NCBI GenBank assembly: GCA_002722955.1
Contig: PBMZ01000141.1
Coordinates: 1-34,835, forward strand
DNA length: 34,835 nucleotides
Source of the DNA: Planctomycetaceae bacterium
GTDB lineage: Bacteria; Planctomycetota; Planctomycetia; Planctomycetales; Planctomycetaceae
Direction of reading: 5' to 3'
The notes under the pieces are model-generated. The model saw nothing but the letters and a program-made list of their open reading frames with translations. It did not search any database and had not been told where the DNA came from. Every line of letters begins with the position of its first letter. The first letter of the stretch is position 1. The position numbers and the translations under genes were made by a program. Shown here in pieces: positions 16,101-24,596 of the stretch.

Positions 16101-18077
16101 CCTTAAGGCAATGACCAGATCGTTCGATTCGTTGTTGGCATTGGCGTGCAACCATTGTTCGAACTGATCAATGAAGATGACGATCTTTTGTCCGTCGCTC
16201 AGGTATTTGCCGCGGCGAATGTCTGACATCACGTCCATCAGCGCTGCCGCTGGAGGGATGTTTGGGCAGCACATTCGCAGCCGATCCAACAAAGTTGTCT
16301 CTGTGTCGTTGGGAGATGCTTCGACGTACACACTCTTCACGTGATCGGCAACTTTTGGCAACACGCCGGCTCGCATGAGTGATGATTTGCCGCAACCCGA
16401 CGGGCCATAGACGACACCAACGCGAAAAGTGCGAGCCGGATTGGTTTCATTAATGCGTTGCTTCCAGAACCGCACGCTTTCGGGAAGCCCGTCGCGGTCT
16501 TGCGGACCCGGCAATAGATGCAAGAAGAAGTCGGAGTCGTAAGCGTCGAAACAACGCAAGCCTTTGGGCACGATCCGCACTTCGTCGTGCATGATGATCG
16601 ACTGCGCATCTTCCATCATCGAAAGGCTTGGGTCGTCAGCGGCACGGCCGGCTTGTTGAGCGAAACGTTCTGTCAGGCAAGCTCGCAGGTCGTCGGCCAT
16701 CTCTTTCGTCGTTTGGTATCGGTCCGAGGCTCTCTTGGCCAACGCCTTGACGCAAATCCGCTGCATCTCTCGAGGGATGCGGGCGTTGATCGATCGTGGC
16801 GGCGGCACGGTCAACGACTTCACTCGCTTAAGAGACTCGCGGCCACTGCTGCCTCGGAATGATTGCACCCCGGTCAACAACTCGTAAAACACCACACCCA
16901 GACTGAAGACGTCGGATCGTCTGTCGACAAGGTGCCCTTCGCCGCGAGCTTGTTCGGGGCTCATGTAGGCCGGCGTTCCAGCCAACCGCACGCCCTTGCC
17001 AAAGTCTTCGTCCTTCAGGGCAAGCCCGAAGTCGGTGACGTACGGACGTTTTTCTTTATCAATCAAAATGTTGGCGGGCTTGATGTCTCTATGAACAAGG
17101 CCACGTTCGTGCGCGTGATGCAAAGCATCACCGACGATCGCCATCAACTCGGCCGCGTCTTCGAAAGACAGATCTCCGGCATCGATGGCGTCGGCGAGAT
17201 CTTGCCCGTCGATGAATTTCGACACGAAGAAGCAAACGCCGTTTTCCATGTTGCCAAAGTCGTACGCGGGGACGATGGCTAGATGATCCAATCGGGCCAC
17301 ATTGCGAGCTTCTCGCAAATAATCGTTTTGTCGAGTGATCCGCCGACCGTGAGGCACCTTGATGGCAACCTCTCGCTGCAGTTCCGAATCAAACCCAAGG
17401 AACACGCGGCCGAACGCACCCTCGCCCAGAAGCTTGCGAACTTCGTAGCGACCGATCTGCCGCAGCAACTCTTCGGGAATCTCATCGTCGGTTTCAAACT
17501 GGTCACGACTGATGTGCGTGGGATCCATCTCCGCGACCGATTCCATAATCGTCGCATCCTCGGTCTCGTCCCGAGGCGTGATTCCGTCCGCGGCGATCGT
17601 CGCGTTGATGTCTCCGTCGATGACCGTTTGTTGACCTCCTACGTTTTCCTCGCTTTCGTCAGCGTCCGAATTGTCGCTGGCAACGGTTTCGTCGTAGGAC
17701 CAATCGTTAATCGGGGCGGCGGCCTCGGTGTTTTCCAGCAAGAGTCGGAGTTGATCGGCATAACGCGGCCATTGGGCCAAGAATCGTTCTAGGTCCGCTT
17801 CGACATGAGGCGATTGTTGCTGAAGCCGGAACTCGGACGTTAAGACCTTGATCCGCAAGTCGACATCAGTGGCCGATTCTGGCAACGCATCGAAGTAGTC
17901 ATCGACGGCGATAGGATCGTTGGCAATCCAGCGGTTTTCTTGGTCAACGAGCACCAGATGCAGGCGTGTTGTCAGCGACTGATCAGCATTGTCTCTTAAG
18001 AATTCAAAGACATCGGGGCGGCTGTCCTGTTTCCAAGCCACTGTAAACTGTGAAATCAGTGATTCATTCGTCAACAC
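13191..18077 (-). CDS. Ser/Thr kinase - STAND NTPase - helical repeat - FGE-like fusion protein
   Basis: The 1,628-residue protein has an acidic N-terminal region (1-205) and then a full eukaryotic-type kinase domain (about 211-470) with glycine loop GEGAFG (218-223), VAIK Lys240, HRDIKPAN (329-336), DFG (349-351) and SPEQ. A STAND-type P-loop ATPase follows: VVYGPSGCGKSSLMRAGVLP (Walker A 558-566) and IVIFIDQFEQ (Walker B, Asp637), extending to about 900. One membrane helix lies at about 964-983. An all-helical, probably HEAT-like region covers 1000-1355. The C-terminus (about 1370-1628) is an FGE/SUMF1 fold with GYRLPTEAEWEYACRAG, GNVWEM and GFRIVK. The two catalytic Cys of formylglycine-generating enzymes, expected after RGGS, are absent (RGGSAGDRSSNIRSAARS), so this domain probably binds rather than modifies. 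Its ligand and the kinase targets are unknown. Confidence 0.95.
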   Translation of the reverse strand: MLTNESLISQFTVAWKQDSRPDVFEFLRDNADQSLTTRLHLVLVDQENRWIANDPIAVDDYFDALPESATDVDLRIKVLTSEFRLQQQSPHVEADLERFLAQWPRYADQLRLLLENTEAAAPINDWSYDETVASDNSDADESEENVGGQQTVIDGDINATIAADGITPRDETEDATIMESVAEMDPTHISRDQFETDDEIPEELLRQIGRYEVRKLLGEGAFGRVFLGFDSELQREVAIKVPHGRRITRQNDYLREARNVARLDHLAIVPAYDFGNMENGVCFFVSKFIDGQDLADAIDAGDLSFEDAAELMAIVGDALHHAHERGLVHRDIKPANILIDKEKRPYVTDFGLALKDEDFGKGVRLAGTPAYMSPEQARGEGHLVDRRSDVFSLGVVFYELLTGVQSFRGSSGRESLKRVKSLTVPPPRSINARIPREMQRICVKALAKRASDRYQTTKEMADDLRACLTERFAQQAGRAADDPSLSMMEDAQSIIMHDEVRIVPKGLRCFDAYDSDFFLHLLPGPQDRDGLPESVRFWKQRINETNPARTFRVGVVYGPSGCGKSSLMRAGVLPKVADHVKSVYVEASPNDTETTLLDRLRMCCPNIPPAAALMDVMSDIRRGKYLSDGQKIVIFIDQFEQWLHANANNESNDLVIALRQCDGERLQTIVSVRDDFWLGINRFLRELEIPIVENENSALVDLFDLEHSAKVLKEFGRAYERLPSKFEDMTEAQESFINEAVSSLATDGKVISIQLSLFALMVKDKDWNQATLTELGGMEGVALTYLESQFGADSIKSRLKQHEEAARNVLRALLPESGADFKGHLRQGEELQKIAGYEEQPKAFSELMHILDIEMRMVTPIDLSSGEVATDSKEVSTDDCCYQLAHDYLVPSLRTWLSDKQKATIRGRAEIRLAERSELWNKNPERKQLPSLLEWIRIRTLTDKERWSQPEWRMMTAATKFHRLCTSLTVTLALLIVGTYYEYTGRKYTEQLMNFVENSDMAEFDDVTRELETVKRWAVPRLLRRFRETGEARSEKQINYAIALAHFSKKNREVSDYLELYLRQASPDEAIAIGHSLEGNRVLGPELSRLLAPDAADEHVLPAAAALAYLEPLNEQWEDFSTRVVDLLVQENPLTILGWIRGLQPIKTSLLSELRKKFADQTITANERQMAAVALAAFQKNEYTPLINLILDADEIQFRPLFAALRKLNRDSIIKRLIPVLDEKSDPTLNADEIAAAEDRLVNRKANAAIVLMRFGRSDLIFPLLKNGADPSLQTELVNRFPSSNVSPGILINYLMNTKLHDSDRAILLQAVGEYDRKDVADRLGQPLLTIYVEKWQQKSEDAALHVAINRIADKWMQVKIPPVTNKRMIINSLGQQMVVLRPSQPFEMGSPLTDPKRFLNEAPKTATLKTPFAIATTETTYEQFRKFLDANPDNLEGREDDDDGKLKSEPRDFVSWLEAVKFCRWLSEAEGINETEMCYPKFADIKEGMTVPDDWQSKTGYRLPTEAEWEYACRAGTTSFRSFSNSAKWTDQYAWWIFNTEGPQPVGQLKPNRFGLFDMHGNVWEMCHDVYHRDITDPNMGTAEDRTIRGGSAGDRSSNIRSAARSPVYWTSRAPMIGFRIVKTVSP

Positions 18078-18170
18078 GGTATGTCCGGACTGCTATCGCA
18101 CAAAGAAAAGTGAAAACGCCCATTCTCCCCATTTTCTTAGCGACTTTCAATGGGATCCTGAGCGGAAATT

Positions 18171-18202
18171 AGAAGCTCGGCTCTTCGAAAAAGCCGGGCT
18201 TC
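18171..18202 (-). terminator. Hairpin downstream of the cyclase-family gene
   Basis: Read on the minus strand, AGAAGCCCGGCT pairs with AGCCGAGCTTCT (one mismatch) around TTTTCGAAG and is followed by AATTT. It stands after the stop of the minus-strand gene at 18261. It is the second member of the AGAAGCCCGGC hairpin family; the poor T run makes termination less certain than at 11076. Confidence 0.6.
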
Positions 18203-18260
18203 TTCAAATGCGCTCTGAATTCCACTGGTGCTTGAAACCTCGAGGACACTTCCATGAGCG

Positions 18261-19961
18261 CTAGTGCAAGACGATGGCGCGGCCGGGGCCTCCGTGGCAA
18301 CCTTGGATCTTGACCGGTGCGAACAAAAAGTAGGCTCGATCGGGAATCTTTCCGACGTTTTGTAGGAATTCGACGCCGACTATGTTCCTTGAGCCAAGGG
18401 CCCAGTACGTCATTAACGCTTGCCGATCGTCGACTCCGCCAAGCGTCGGCGCATCGGTGGCAACGCAGCGAATCCCTTTCTTCGCCAGATACGTGACGGC
18501 CGCAGCGCCGACGGCAGGCCATCCTTCGCTCTTTCCGTTCAGCGGGTCTTCCATCAGCTCGACGCCTTCGGGGAATGCTTTCATGTGCTTGTCGATGTGA
18601 CCGGTGCGGAAGATCACGATTTGGTTGGCTTTGAGGGGGCCGTTCTTGGCTTCGTCGGCCTTGATCAGATCGACGCTGATCTCGGGCGAGGCAGGCCAAG
18701 CGTTCGCGTTCGTTGTTCCAACCAACGACGTCGCATCGATGACTCGAGCCCATCCGCATGTTTGCGACAGAGGCACGTCGGCGGTCGTAATCGTGCTGCT
18801 GCCGCGAGGACCGAATTTGCGTTCGTACTCTTCTAGCCATCCGCGAACTTCCGGTGCATAGCTTTGCACATCCAGCTTGCCAGGAGGCAACGCATAACTG
18901 GGAGGCACCAAGTGAGTGCCACAGTGGCTGTCCATGATGTGGGTGTGATGATAGAGCTGCAGAGTTGCCGCGTAGAGAAAGTCGGCTTTGGTATAACGAT
19001 GCCGGTGGTTGTCGACACCTTTGCCGGGCCAAGTCAGCGGCATGTCGATGTCCAAAGTGGGTGACAGATCGATGGCCCGTTTGTTTCGGCTGGCATCAAT
19101 CAGAAACTTAGCGACGTTACCGACGATGGCAAAAGCTCGTGCCTCTCCATATGGCCCACCTTTGTGCTTCGGGCCCATTAAGCAATAAAACGCGCCGGTC
19201 GTGGGCAACTTGCCCAAGTTCGTCGCGGCCTCTGTGAAGATGGCGCCGTGTTTTAATGCTGCGTAATGAGTGGGCTCGCCCAGATCCGGGATCGGGCCCA
19301 TCGTGGGACTGTCCGTTCCGACATGCATGACCTTGCGGACCCCAGCAAGGAACTCCATCGCTTCAGGATTGGGATCGGGCCATGCCGGTGTTTTGCGTTC
19401 CAATGGCGACGCCAAGAACCGACGTCCCTCGGGCAATGGACGATAGAATTTGTCGCTGTAATCGCTGCGGACTAGGACAACGTCGCCAAATCGAAACGGG
19501 CGATGTTTCTTCTCCCAAGCTTTCAGTCGATCGATCTTCACCAACGGGCTGACGCCATTGGGAGCTTTGTTCAACAAGTCACGACAGTCGACGATGCAAG
19601 CCTCACCACCAAACTGCCAAGCTTCAATAGCCTCGGTGAAGTGATGCCCGAACTTGCCCGATTTGGGCATCTTCAATTCAGGACGAACAACGGAGTGCGG
19701 CGGCACGTCCATTTGCGTCGCGGTGTTGCCGTCGATGTAAAGTATGTCGGTGTTGTAAGCACTCCGCGGCCCGATGACTCGGTCATGAATAATTCGAAAC
19801 CTTGGAAAGCCCTGCGGCCAAGTGGACGGATAACCCGGCGCGACCAATAAAGAACAATCGACGAACTTAGCTTCGTCAGCGTTTGCCGGATTGGATTGGC
19901 ACAGTCCAACGAAGGTGAACAACAGTAGTGTCCGCGAAATGTCTCGAACTGAGGCTCTCAT
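18261..19961 (-). CDS. Exported protein with two cyclase-family (kynurenine formamidase-like) domains
   Basis: The protein of 566 residues has an N-terminal signal peptide (LLLFTFVGLCQSNPANA) and two cyclase-family domains in tandem, a metal-dependent hydrolase family that includes kynurenine formamidase. The first domain (about 30-285) carries VDCSLLVAPGYPSTWP and GTDSPTMG, but its metal motif is degraded to NTATQMDVPPH. The second (about 290-560) has SPTLDIDMPLTWPG, DSHCGTHLVPPS and ATDAPTLGG, closer to the canonical HxGTHxDxP. Only the second half may bind metal normally. ATG 19961 has GGAG eight bases upstream; a GTG at 19970 is too close to that site. Substrate unknown. Confidence 0.85.
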   Translation of the reverse strand: MRASVRDISRTLLLFTFVGLCQSNPANADEAKFVDCSLLVAPGYPSTWPQGFPRFRIIHDRVIGPRSAYNTDILYIDGNTATQMDVPPHSVVRPELKMPKSGKFGHHFTEAIEAWQFGGEACIVDCRDLLNKAPNGVSPLVKIDRLKAWEKKHRPFRFGDVVLVRSDYSDKFYRPLPEGRRFLASPLERKTPAWPDPNPEAMEFLAGVRKVMHVGTDSPTMGPIPDLGEPTHYAALKHGAIFTEAATNLGKLPTTGAFYCLMGPKHKGGPYGEARAFAIVGNVAKFLIDASRNKRAIDLSPTLDIDMPLTWPGKGVDNHRHRYTKADFLYAATLQLYHHTHIMDSHCGTHLVPPSYALPPGKLDVQSYAPEVRGWLEEYERKFGPRGSSTITTADVPLSQTCGWARVIDATSLVGTTNANAWPASPEISVDLIKADEAKNGPLKANQIVIFRTGHIDKHMKAFPEGVELMEDPLNGKSEGWPAVGAAAVTYLAKKGIRCVATDAPTLGGVDDRQALMTYWALGSRNIVGVEFLQNVGKIPDRAYFLFAPVKIQGCHGGPGRAIVLH

Positions 19962-20145
19962 GTGCTTCACTCCACTCAGAAGTAAGATCGACGTGATGCC
20001 GACATACTAACGCGAACGACGAGTTGATTTGAAGCAAGTTGGCCGTGTGGAGTAGATGTTCTCGGGGCTACGTGGGTAGAGGGGACCAAATTGTTGATAC
20101 GCGCAACTTCAAAACTCTTACCCCGGAATGCTTGCGAGATCACCG

Positions 20146-20173
20146 TTGCACGGTGTCGCATTCTGATTACACT
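20146..20173 (+). promoter_or_regulatory. Possible sigma70-type promoter of the mazG-like gene
   Basis: TTGCAC and TACACT stand 16 bases apart and end 28 bases before ATG 20202. Both hexamers match the vegetative consensus at four of six positions, so this is a weak prediction. Confidence 0.25.
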
Positions 20174-20201
20174 TTTGCCTTGAACCAAAATCAGGGAGCC
20201 G

Positions 20202-20540
20202 ATGGTGACGAATCCCACCGACAGCAATGATGTGAAGAGTCTGACATTGTCCGAGCTACAAACTCTGATCGAGACGATGTACTCGAGCAAAGATGAAGCC
20301 CGCGGACTGGACGGGACTTTCATGTGGCTCATGGAAGAAGTTGGCGAGCTAGCTGCGGCGCTGCGCGAGGGAAACTCAGAAGAATTGGCCAAAGAATTCG
20401 CGGATGTGTTGGCTTGGCTCGCTACGATCGCCAACGTAGCGAATATCGATTTGAATCAAGCTGTGCTGGAGAAATACGGCAACGGCTGCCCCGGCTGCGG
20501 CCAGATGATTTGCGAATGCGCTGACAGCAACAAGCCGTAG
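20202..20540 (+). CDS. MazG-like nucleotide pyrophosphohydrolase with Cys-rich tail
   Basis: The 112-residue protein is a short all-alpha NTP pyrophosphohydrolase. The metal-binding motif is visible as EEVGELAAAL (about 45-54) followed by EFADVLAWLA (about 65-74), which fits the EExxE...ExxD pattern of MazG/dUTPase-like enzymes that hydrolyse NTPs or modified dNTPs. A C-terminal CPGCGQMICEC cluster with four Cys could bind zinc and is not part of the minimal domain. AGGGAG five bases before ATG 20202 supports the start. It is convergent with the second DUF1501 gene, with three bases between the stops. Confidence 0.85.
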   Translation: MVTNPTDSNDVKSLTLSELQTLIETMYSSKDEARGLDGTFMWLMEEVGELAAALREGNSEELAKEFADVLAWLATIANVANIDLNQAVLEKYGNGCPGCGQMICECADSNKP

Positions 20541-20543
20541 AAA

Positions 20544-21980
20544 CTAGGCGATCACGTCCCAGACCGGTTCACCCTCAAGACCAATCGGCACCCATTCACC
20601 TTCGGGGTCGCGAATCTTCTGGTGAGGATTGATGCCCAACAACTGATAAACCGTCGAAACGTGGTCGGCCGATGAAACTGGGAAGTCCATCGGATAGGCG
20701 GCTTGCTTATCACTGGTCCCGTGAATGTATCCGCGTTTGACTCCGCCACCGGCGAGAACAATGAAGCCGCACTGAGTCCAATGGTCGCGGCCACCGTTTT
20801 TCGGTTTGACCTTGGGCGTGCGTCCCATTTCTCCCATCAAGATCACCAGCGTCGATTCGAGCAAGCCGCGTTGCTCCAGATCCTCGATCAAGGCTGAATA
20901 GTTCTGATCGAGCGTTGGCAAGTTGAAGTTCTTCAACAGCTTAAAGTTGTTGCCATGAGTATCCCACTGACCGGCACCTACCTTGCCATTCAATTGAGAC
21001 TCGGTCGTCAAGCCGACGAACTTGACTCCTGCTTCGACCAATCTCCTTGCGGTCAAGGTGCACGAGCCGAACAAGTTTCGCCCGTAACGTTCTCGGACTT
21101 CGGCTGGCTCTTGTGATAGGTCGAAGGCGTCTTTCGTCTTGCTCGAAGTTAAAAGGTCTAGTGACTTCCGTTGGAAGTAATCCAAGGCCACCGCCGATTT
21201 GGAAGGATCCAGTTTGCTGCGATAGTCATCCAGTTGAGTCAGCAACGAACGCCGGCGATTCAAGCGGTCCAGCGTGATCTTGGGCAAACCGTCGATTGCA
21301 GGCAACTCGGGCTCGGCCATTGGCACAGGCGGATCGACATAAGCACTGCGTCCCTCGGTCGGTTCGTTGAATTTCGGAGTATACGATGTGAAGAGTGGGT
21401 CGTAGGTCTTTCCCAAGAAGCCACCGTAAGGACCGGCGCGGCGTTTGGATTGGCTGTGGCCCGGGTGCGATGGCATCCAAACGAATGACGGAACATCCTT
21501 GCTTCGAAGTCCCGTGTATTGCATGACCGATCCGATGCTGGGATGGTCGGTTTGCTTGGCCACGTTATTGATGATCACCGGTCCCGAATAACCGCTGAGA
21601 AGATTGTACGGACTGTGCGTATTGTACATGTGTGAGTGCGTGCGGATCAGCGATGACAAGTGCATCGTCTTTGCCGTCAACGGCATGTGCTCGCAAATCT
21701 GCAATCCCGGCAACGATGTCTCGATGGGTTCAAACTCGCCCCGAATTTCGGTGGGAGCTTCGGGCTTCATGTCGAACATGTCAAGGTGGCTGGGACCGCC
21801 GAGCAGGTTGATTAGGATCACGGACTTCGCGGATCCGTCAGGAGTGCTGGTTGTCTCGGCCTGCAACGCTTCCGGAAGAGTTAAGCCCAGACCCAACGCA
21901 GAGATCGCTCCAACTTGCATCAGCTCGCGACGCGTCATTCCGTCGCACAGCCGCGCCGCATGTCCTTGAACCGTCAGCAT
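20544..21980 (-). CDS. Tat-exported DUF1501 protein
   Basis: The 478-residue protein begins with a twin-arginine signal (GMTRRELMQVGAISALGLGL, Arg17-Arg18). DUF1501 signatures are present: VILINLLGGPSHLDMFDMKP, EIRGEFEPIETSLPGLQICE, and ILMGEMGRTPKVKPKNGGRDHW. It is related to the 7432-8793 protein but clearly diverged, so they are family members and not a recent duplicate. The usual DUF1549/DUF1553 partner is again absent; the divergent neighbour is the thioredoxin-NHL gene. Function unknown. Confidence 0.92.
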   Translation of the reverse strand: MLTVQGHAARLCDGMTRRELMQVGAISALGLGLTLPEALQAETTSTPDGSAKSVILINLLGGPSHLDMFDMKPEAPTEIRGEFEPIETSLPGLQICEHMPLTAKTMHLSSLIRTHSHMYNTHSPYNLLSGYSGPVIINNVAKQTDHPSIGSVMQYTGLRSKDVPSFVWMPSHPGHSQSKRRAGPYGGFLGKTYDPLFTSYTPKFNEPTEGRSAYVDPPVPMAEPELPAIDGLPKITLDRLNRRRSLLTQLDDYRSKLDPSKSAVALDYFQRKSLDLLTSSKTKDAFDLSQEPAEVRERYGRNLFGSCTLTARRLVEAGVKFVGLTTESQLNGKVGAGQWDTHGNNFKLLKNFNLPTLDQNYSALIEDLEQRGLLESTLVILMGEMGRTPKVKPKNGGRDHWTQCGFIVLAGGGVKRGYIHGTSDKQAAYPMDFPVSSADHVSTVYQLLGINPHQKIRDPEGEWVPIGLEGEPVWDVIA

Positions 21981-22237
21981 TTCGGATCTCCCGGAAAGAA
22001 ACAGCCTCGCTGTTATTATGATCGTCCAAATGACGACGCTTCCATCATATCAATATATCTCGATTCTTGGCACGCCGACTTGGTATTTTGGGCAGCGAAA
22101 GTCGCCCTCGTTTTGTGCGTGGTGACTCCACGATTCTGGTCGGCAGGATTTCAAATGACGTCCCGTCTGCTATCATGCAGCAATATCAACAGCCTTTGAT
22201 TGATAAGTTGATGATCTTCTGCAAGGAGACTCGAAGC

Positions 22238-24364
22238 GTGAAAACTCTCACACTAAAATCCGCCTGTTTCGGCCAACGTTGGCTGCCCCTGTTTTGTCTC
22301 GCCCTGATGTTCGTTGTCTTCGTCGGGCCTCGTGATCATGCCTACGGTCAAGACAACGCGAAGAAAGACGAAACCAAGAAAGAAGATACGGAAAAGAAAG
22401 ACGACACCGAGAAAAAGGACGATCCGACAGCGCCGAAAGAGAATCCCTTTCCCGGCCGCTTCAACGCACCCGAATTGGACGGTGGAGTCAAGTGGCTCAA
22501 CACGTCGGCTCCGATTTCGATGAAGGAACTTCGCGGTAAGGTCGTGCTAATCGACTTTTGGACGTATTGCTGTATCAACTGCATCCACGTGTTGCCGGAT
22601 TTGAAGTTCTTAGAGAAGAAATATCCGGACCAATTGGTCGTGATTGGCTGCCACTCGGCCAAGTTCGACAACGAGAAAAACACCGAAGCGATTCGCGAAG
22701 CCATCGTTCGGTACGAGATCGAGCACCCCGTTGTCAACGACGCGAACATGACCATCTGGCGCAAATTCGGAGCCAATTCGTGGCCAACGTTCGTCTTGAT
22801 TGATCCCGAAGGAAAATATGTCGGCTATATGTCGGGCGAAGGAAATCGAGAACTCTTCGATCGCGTGATCGGAAAGATGGTCGAGTACCACCGCTCGAAA
22901 GGCACGCTGGACGAGACTCCGGTCCGCTTCGATTTGGAGCGTGAAAAACTGCCACCGATGCCGCTTCGCTATCCGGGCAAGGTGCTCGCGGACGAGGATG
23001 GTGGTCGGTTATTTATCTCGGACAGCAATCACAACCGCATCGTCATCAGCTCGCTAGATGGAAAGCTGATCGACGTGATCGGCACGGGAATGATCGGTGC
23101 CGATGATGGTGCGTATGACAAAGCAACCTTTGATCACCCACAAGGCATGGAGTTGGTTGGCGACAAGTTATACGTGGCCGACACCGAAAACCACATGCTG
23201 CGTGTTGTCGACTTGGCCTCGAAGCAAGTCACGACGTTGGCCGGAACAGGAAAACAAGCTCGTTTTCGATCTGCTGGCGGCGATTTGAATTCCGCGCTGA
23301 ACAGTCCATGGGCGCTTTGTCATGTTGAGGGGACTCTTTACATCTGTATGGCGGGACCACACCAGATTTGGAGTCACAAGTTGGGCTCGAACACCATCGG
23401 TGTCTATGCAGGTTCCGGACGTGAAGACATTACCGACGGTCCACTGGGCGAATCCGCGTTTGCTCAACCTTCCGGCATCACATCCGATGGCAAGTTCCTC
23501 TACATCGCTGACAGCGAAGGCTCCGCGATTCGCAAACTCTCCATCGACCCGAAAGCACCAGTGACGACGATCGCGGGGCCACAAGGCATGCAGCCAGGTC
23601 GAGCGCTCTTCGCCTTCGACGACATCGACGAAGTCGGCGCAAAGGCTCGCTTCCAACATCCGCTGGGCGTTGTCTACCACGATGGCACGATTTACGTGGC
23701 CGATGCCTACAACCATAAGATTCGCACCGTCAACGCCAAGACCGCCGAGGTGAACTCGTGGAAAGGCAACGGAAAAGTTGGCAAGGGACTGGATCCGCTG
23801 CAGTTTTCCGAGCCAGCGGGCTTGAGCATCGGGGGTGGAAAGTTGTTTGTTGCTGACACCAACAACCACCGCCTTTTGACAGTCGACTTGAAGTCCGGCG
23901 CGGCTGCTGAATTCAAAGTTGCTGGCCTCGAACCGCCGCCTCCACCAAAGGTGAAAGAGTCGTTCTCGTCAAAGAAGAAACCGATCAGTGTTCCCAAACA
24001 GACCGTTAAAGCGGGCGAGGCTCTCAAGTTTGACGTCTCGCTGTTCATCCCCGAAGGCTACAAGCTGAACAAGTTGGCTCCAGTCACTTTCCGTGTCGAG
24101 TTCGAAGGCGAATCAACTTTGATTGCCGCTGAGAATCTTGAGAAACGCAAGAAAGCCGAAGCCAAGGAAAAAACAGCGACGTTTAGCGTGCCGCTGGCTC
24201 AAAAGTCCGGCACAGCAACCTTGAAAGTGGCCGTCAGCTATCCGTACTGCAAAGACGGTGTCGGCGGATTATGTAAGTTCAATACAGTTCGATGGTTACT
24301 ACCAATCGAAATCTCTGGTGACGCAACTGCAGAAACCGTGAAGCTGGCTGCTCCGCAGAAATAA
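22238..24364 (+). CDS. NHLRC2-like thioredoxin - NHL beta-propeller exported protein
   Basis: From GTG 22238 the protein has 708 residues. A signal peptide (WLPLFCLALMFVVFVGP, cleavage after about 38) is followed by a Lys/Asp/Glu linker. A TlpA/thioredoxin-like domain (about 70-220) carries FWTYCCINCIHVLPDL, with CINC at 112-115 as the redox pair. A six-bladed NHL propeller follows (about 240-590) with repeated LYVADTENHMLRVVDL and IADSEGSAIRKL-type blades, then a C-terminal beta domain. The order matches NHLRC2 proteins. Location is probably periplasmic; the role may be disulfide reduction or scaffold, and the partner is unknown. AAGGAG at 22223-22228 supports GTG 22238; the frame is open upstream to 22067. 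Confidence 0.88.
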   Translation: MKTLTLKSACFGQRWLPLFCLALMFVVFVGPRDHAYGQDNAKKDETKKEDTEKKDDTEKKDDPTAPKENPFPGRFNAPELDGGVKWLNTSAPISMKELRGKVVLIDFWTYCCINCIHVLPDLKFLEKKYPDQLVVIGCHSAKFDNEKNTEAIREAIVRYEIEHPVVNDANMTIWRKFGANSWPTFVLIDPEGKYVGYMSGEGNRELFDRVIGKMVEYHRSKGTLDETPVRFDLEREKLPPMPLRYPGKVLADEDGGRLFISDSNHNRIVISSLDGKLIDVIGTGMIGADDGAYDKATFDHPQGMELVGDKLYVADTENHMLRVVDLASKQVTTLAGTGKQARFRSAGGDLNSALNSPWALCHVEGTLYICMAGPHQIWSHKLGSNTIGVYAGSGREDITDGPLGESAFAQPSGITSDGKFLYIADSEGSAIRKLSIDPKAPVTTIAGPQGMQPGRALFAFDDIDEVGAKARFQHPLGVVYHDGTIYVADAYNHKIRTVNAKTAEVNSWKGNGKVGKGLDPLQFSEPAGLSIGGGKLFVADTNNHRLLTVDLKSGAAAEFKVAGLEPPPPPKVKESFSSKKKPISVPKQTVKAGEALKFDVSLFIPEGYKLNKLAPVTFRVEFEGESTLIAAENLEKRKKAEAKEKTATFSVPLAQKSGTATLKVAVSYPYCKDGVGGLCKFNTVRWLLPIEISGDATAETVKLAAPQK

Positions 24365-24375
24365 GTTCGAGGCAA

Positions 24376-24390
24376 AGAAGCCGGGCTTCT
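24376..24390. terminator. Short AGAAGCC palindrome after the NHLRC2-like gene
   Basis: AGAAGCC and GGCTTCT flank a single G, twelve bases after the stop at 24364. It looks like a reduced member of the AGAAGCCCGGC hairpin family with the centre lost. With no loop and no T run it is a doubtful terminator. Confidence 0.35.
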
Positions 24391-24596
24391 AACTCCCCTC
24401 CTGACGCTATAAGCGTAAGCCTCGTTTGACGTTATTCTGCGAACCAGTTACGATGTTCGCTTCAATTTTGACGGCGAGTTTCTCGCCCTATCCCCATTGT
24501 CCCAACGCCTTCAAATCGGGAAGGTGTGCCCTCGAGAGTCGGTTAATCCGCTCTCACATTCAGCGCCGACTCCATCGGCGCGAAGGAGAAATCCTC

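Noticed and set aside
7432-21980. The two DUF1501 genes as a recent duplication
   Set aside because: They share only family signatures and differ in spacing and length, so they are old family members.
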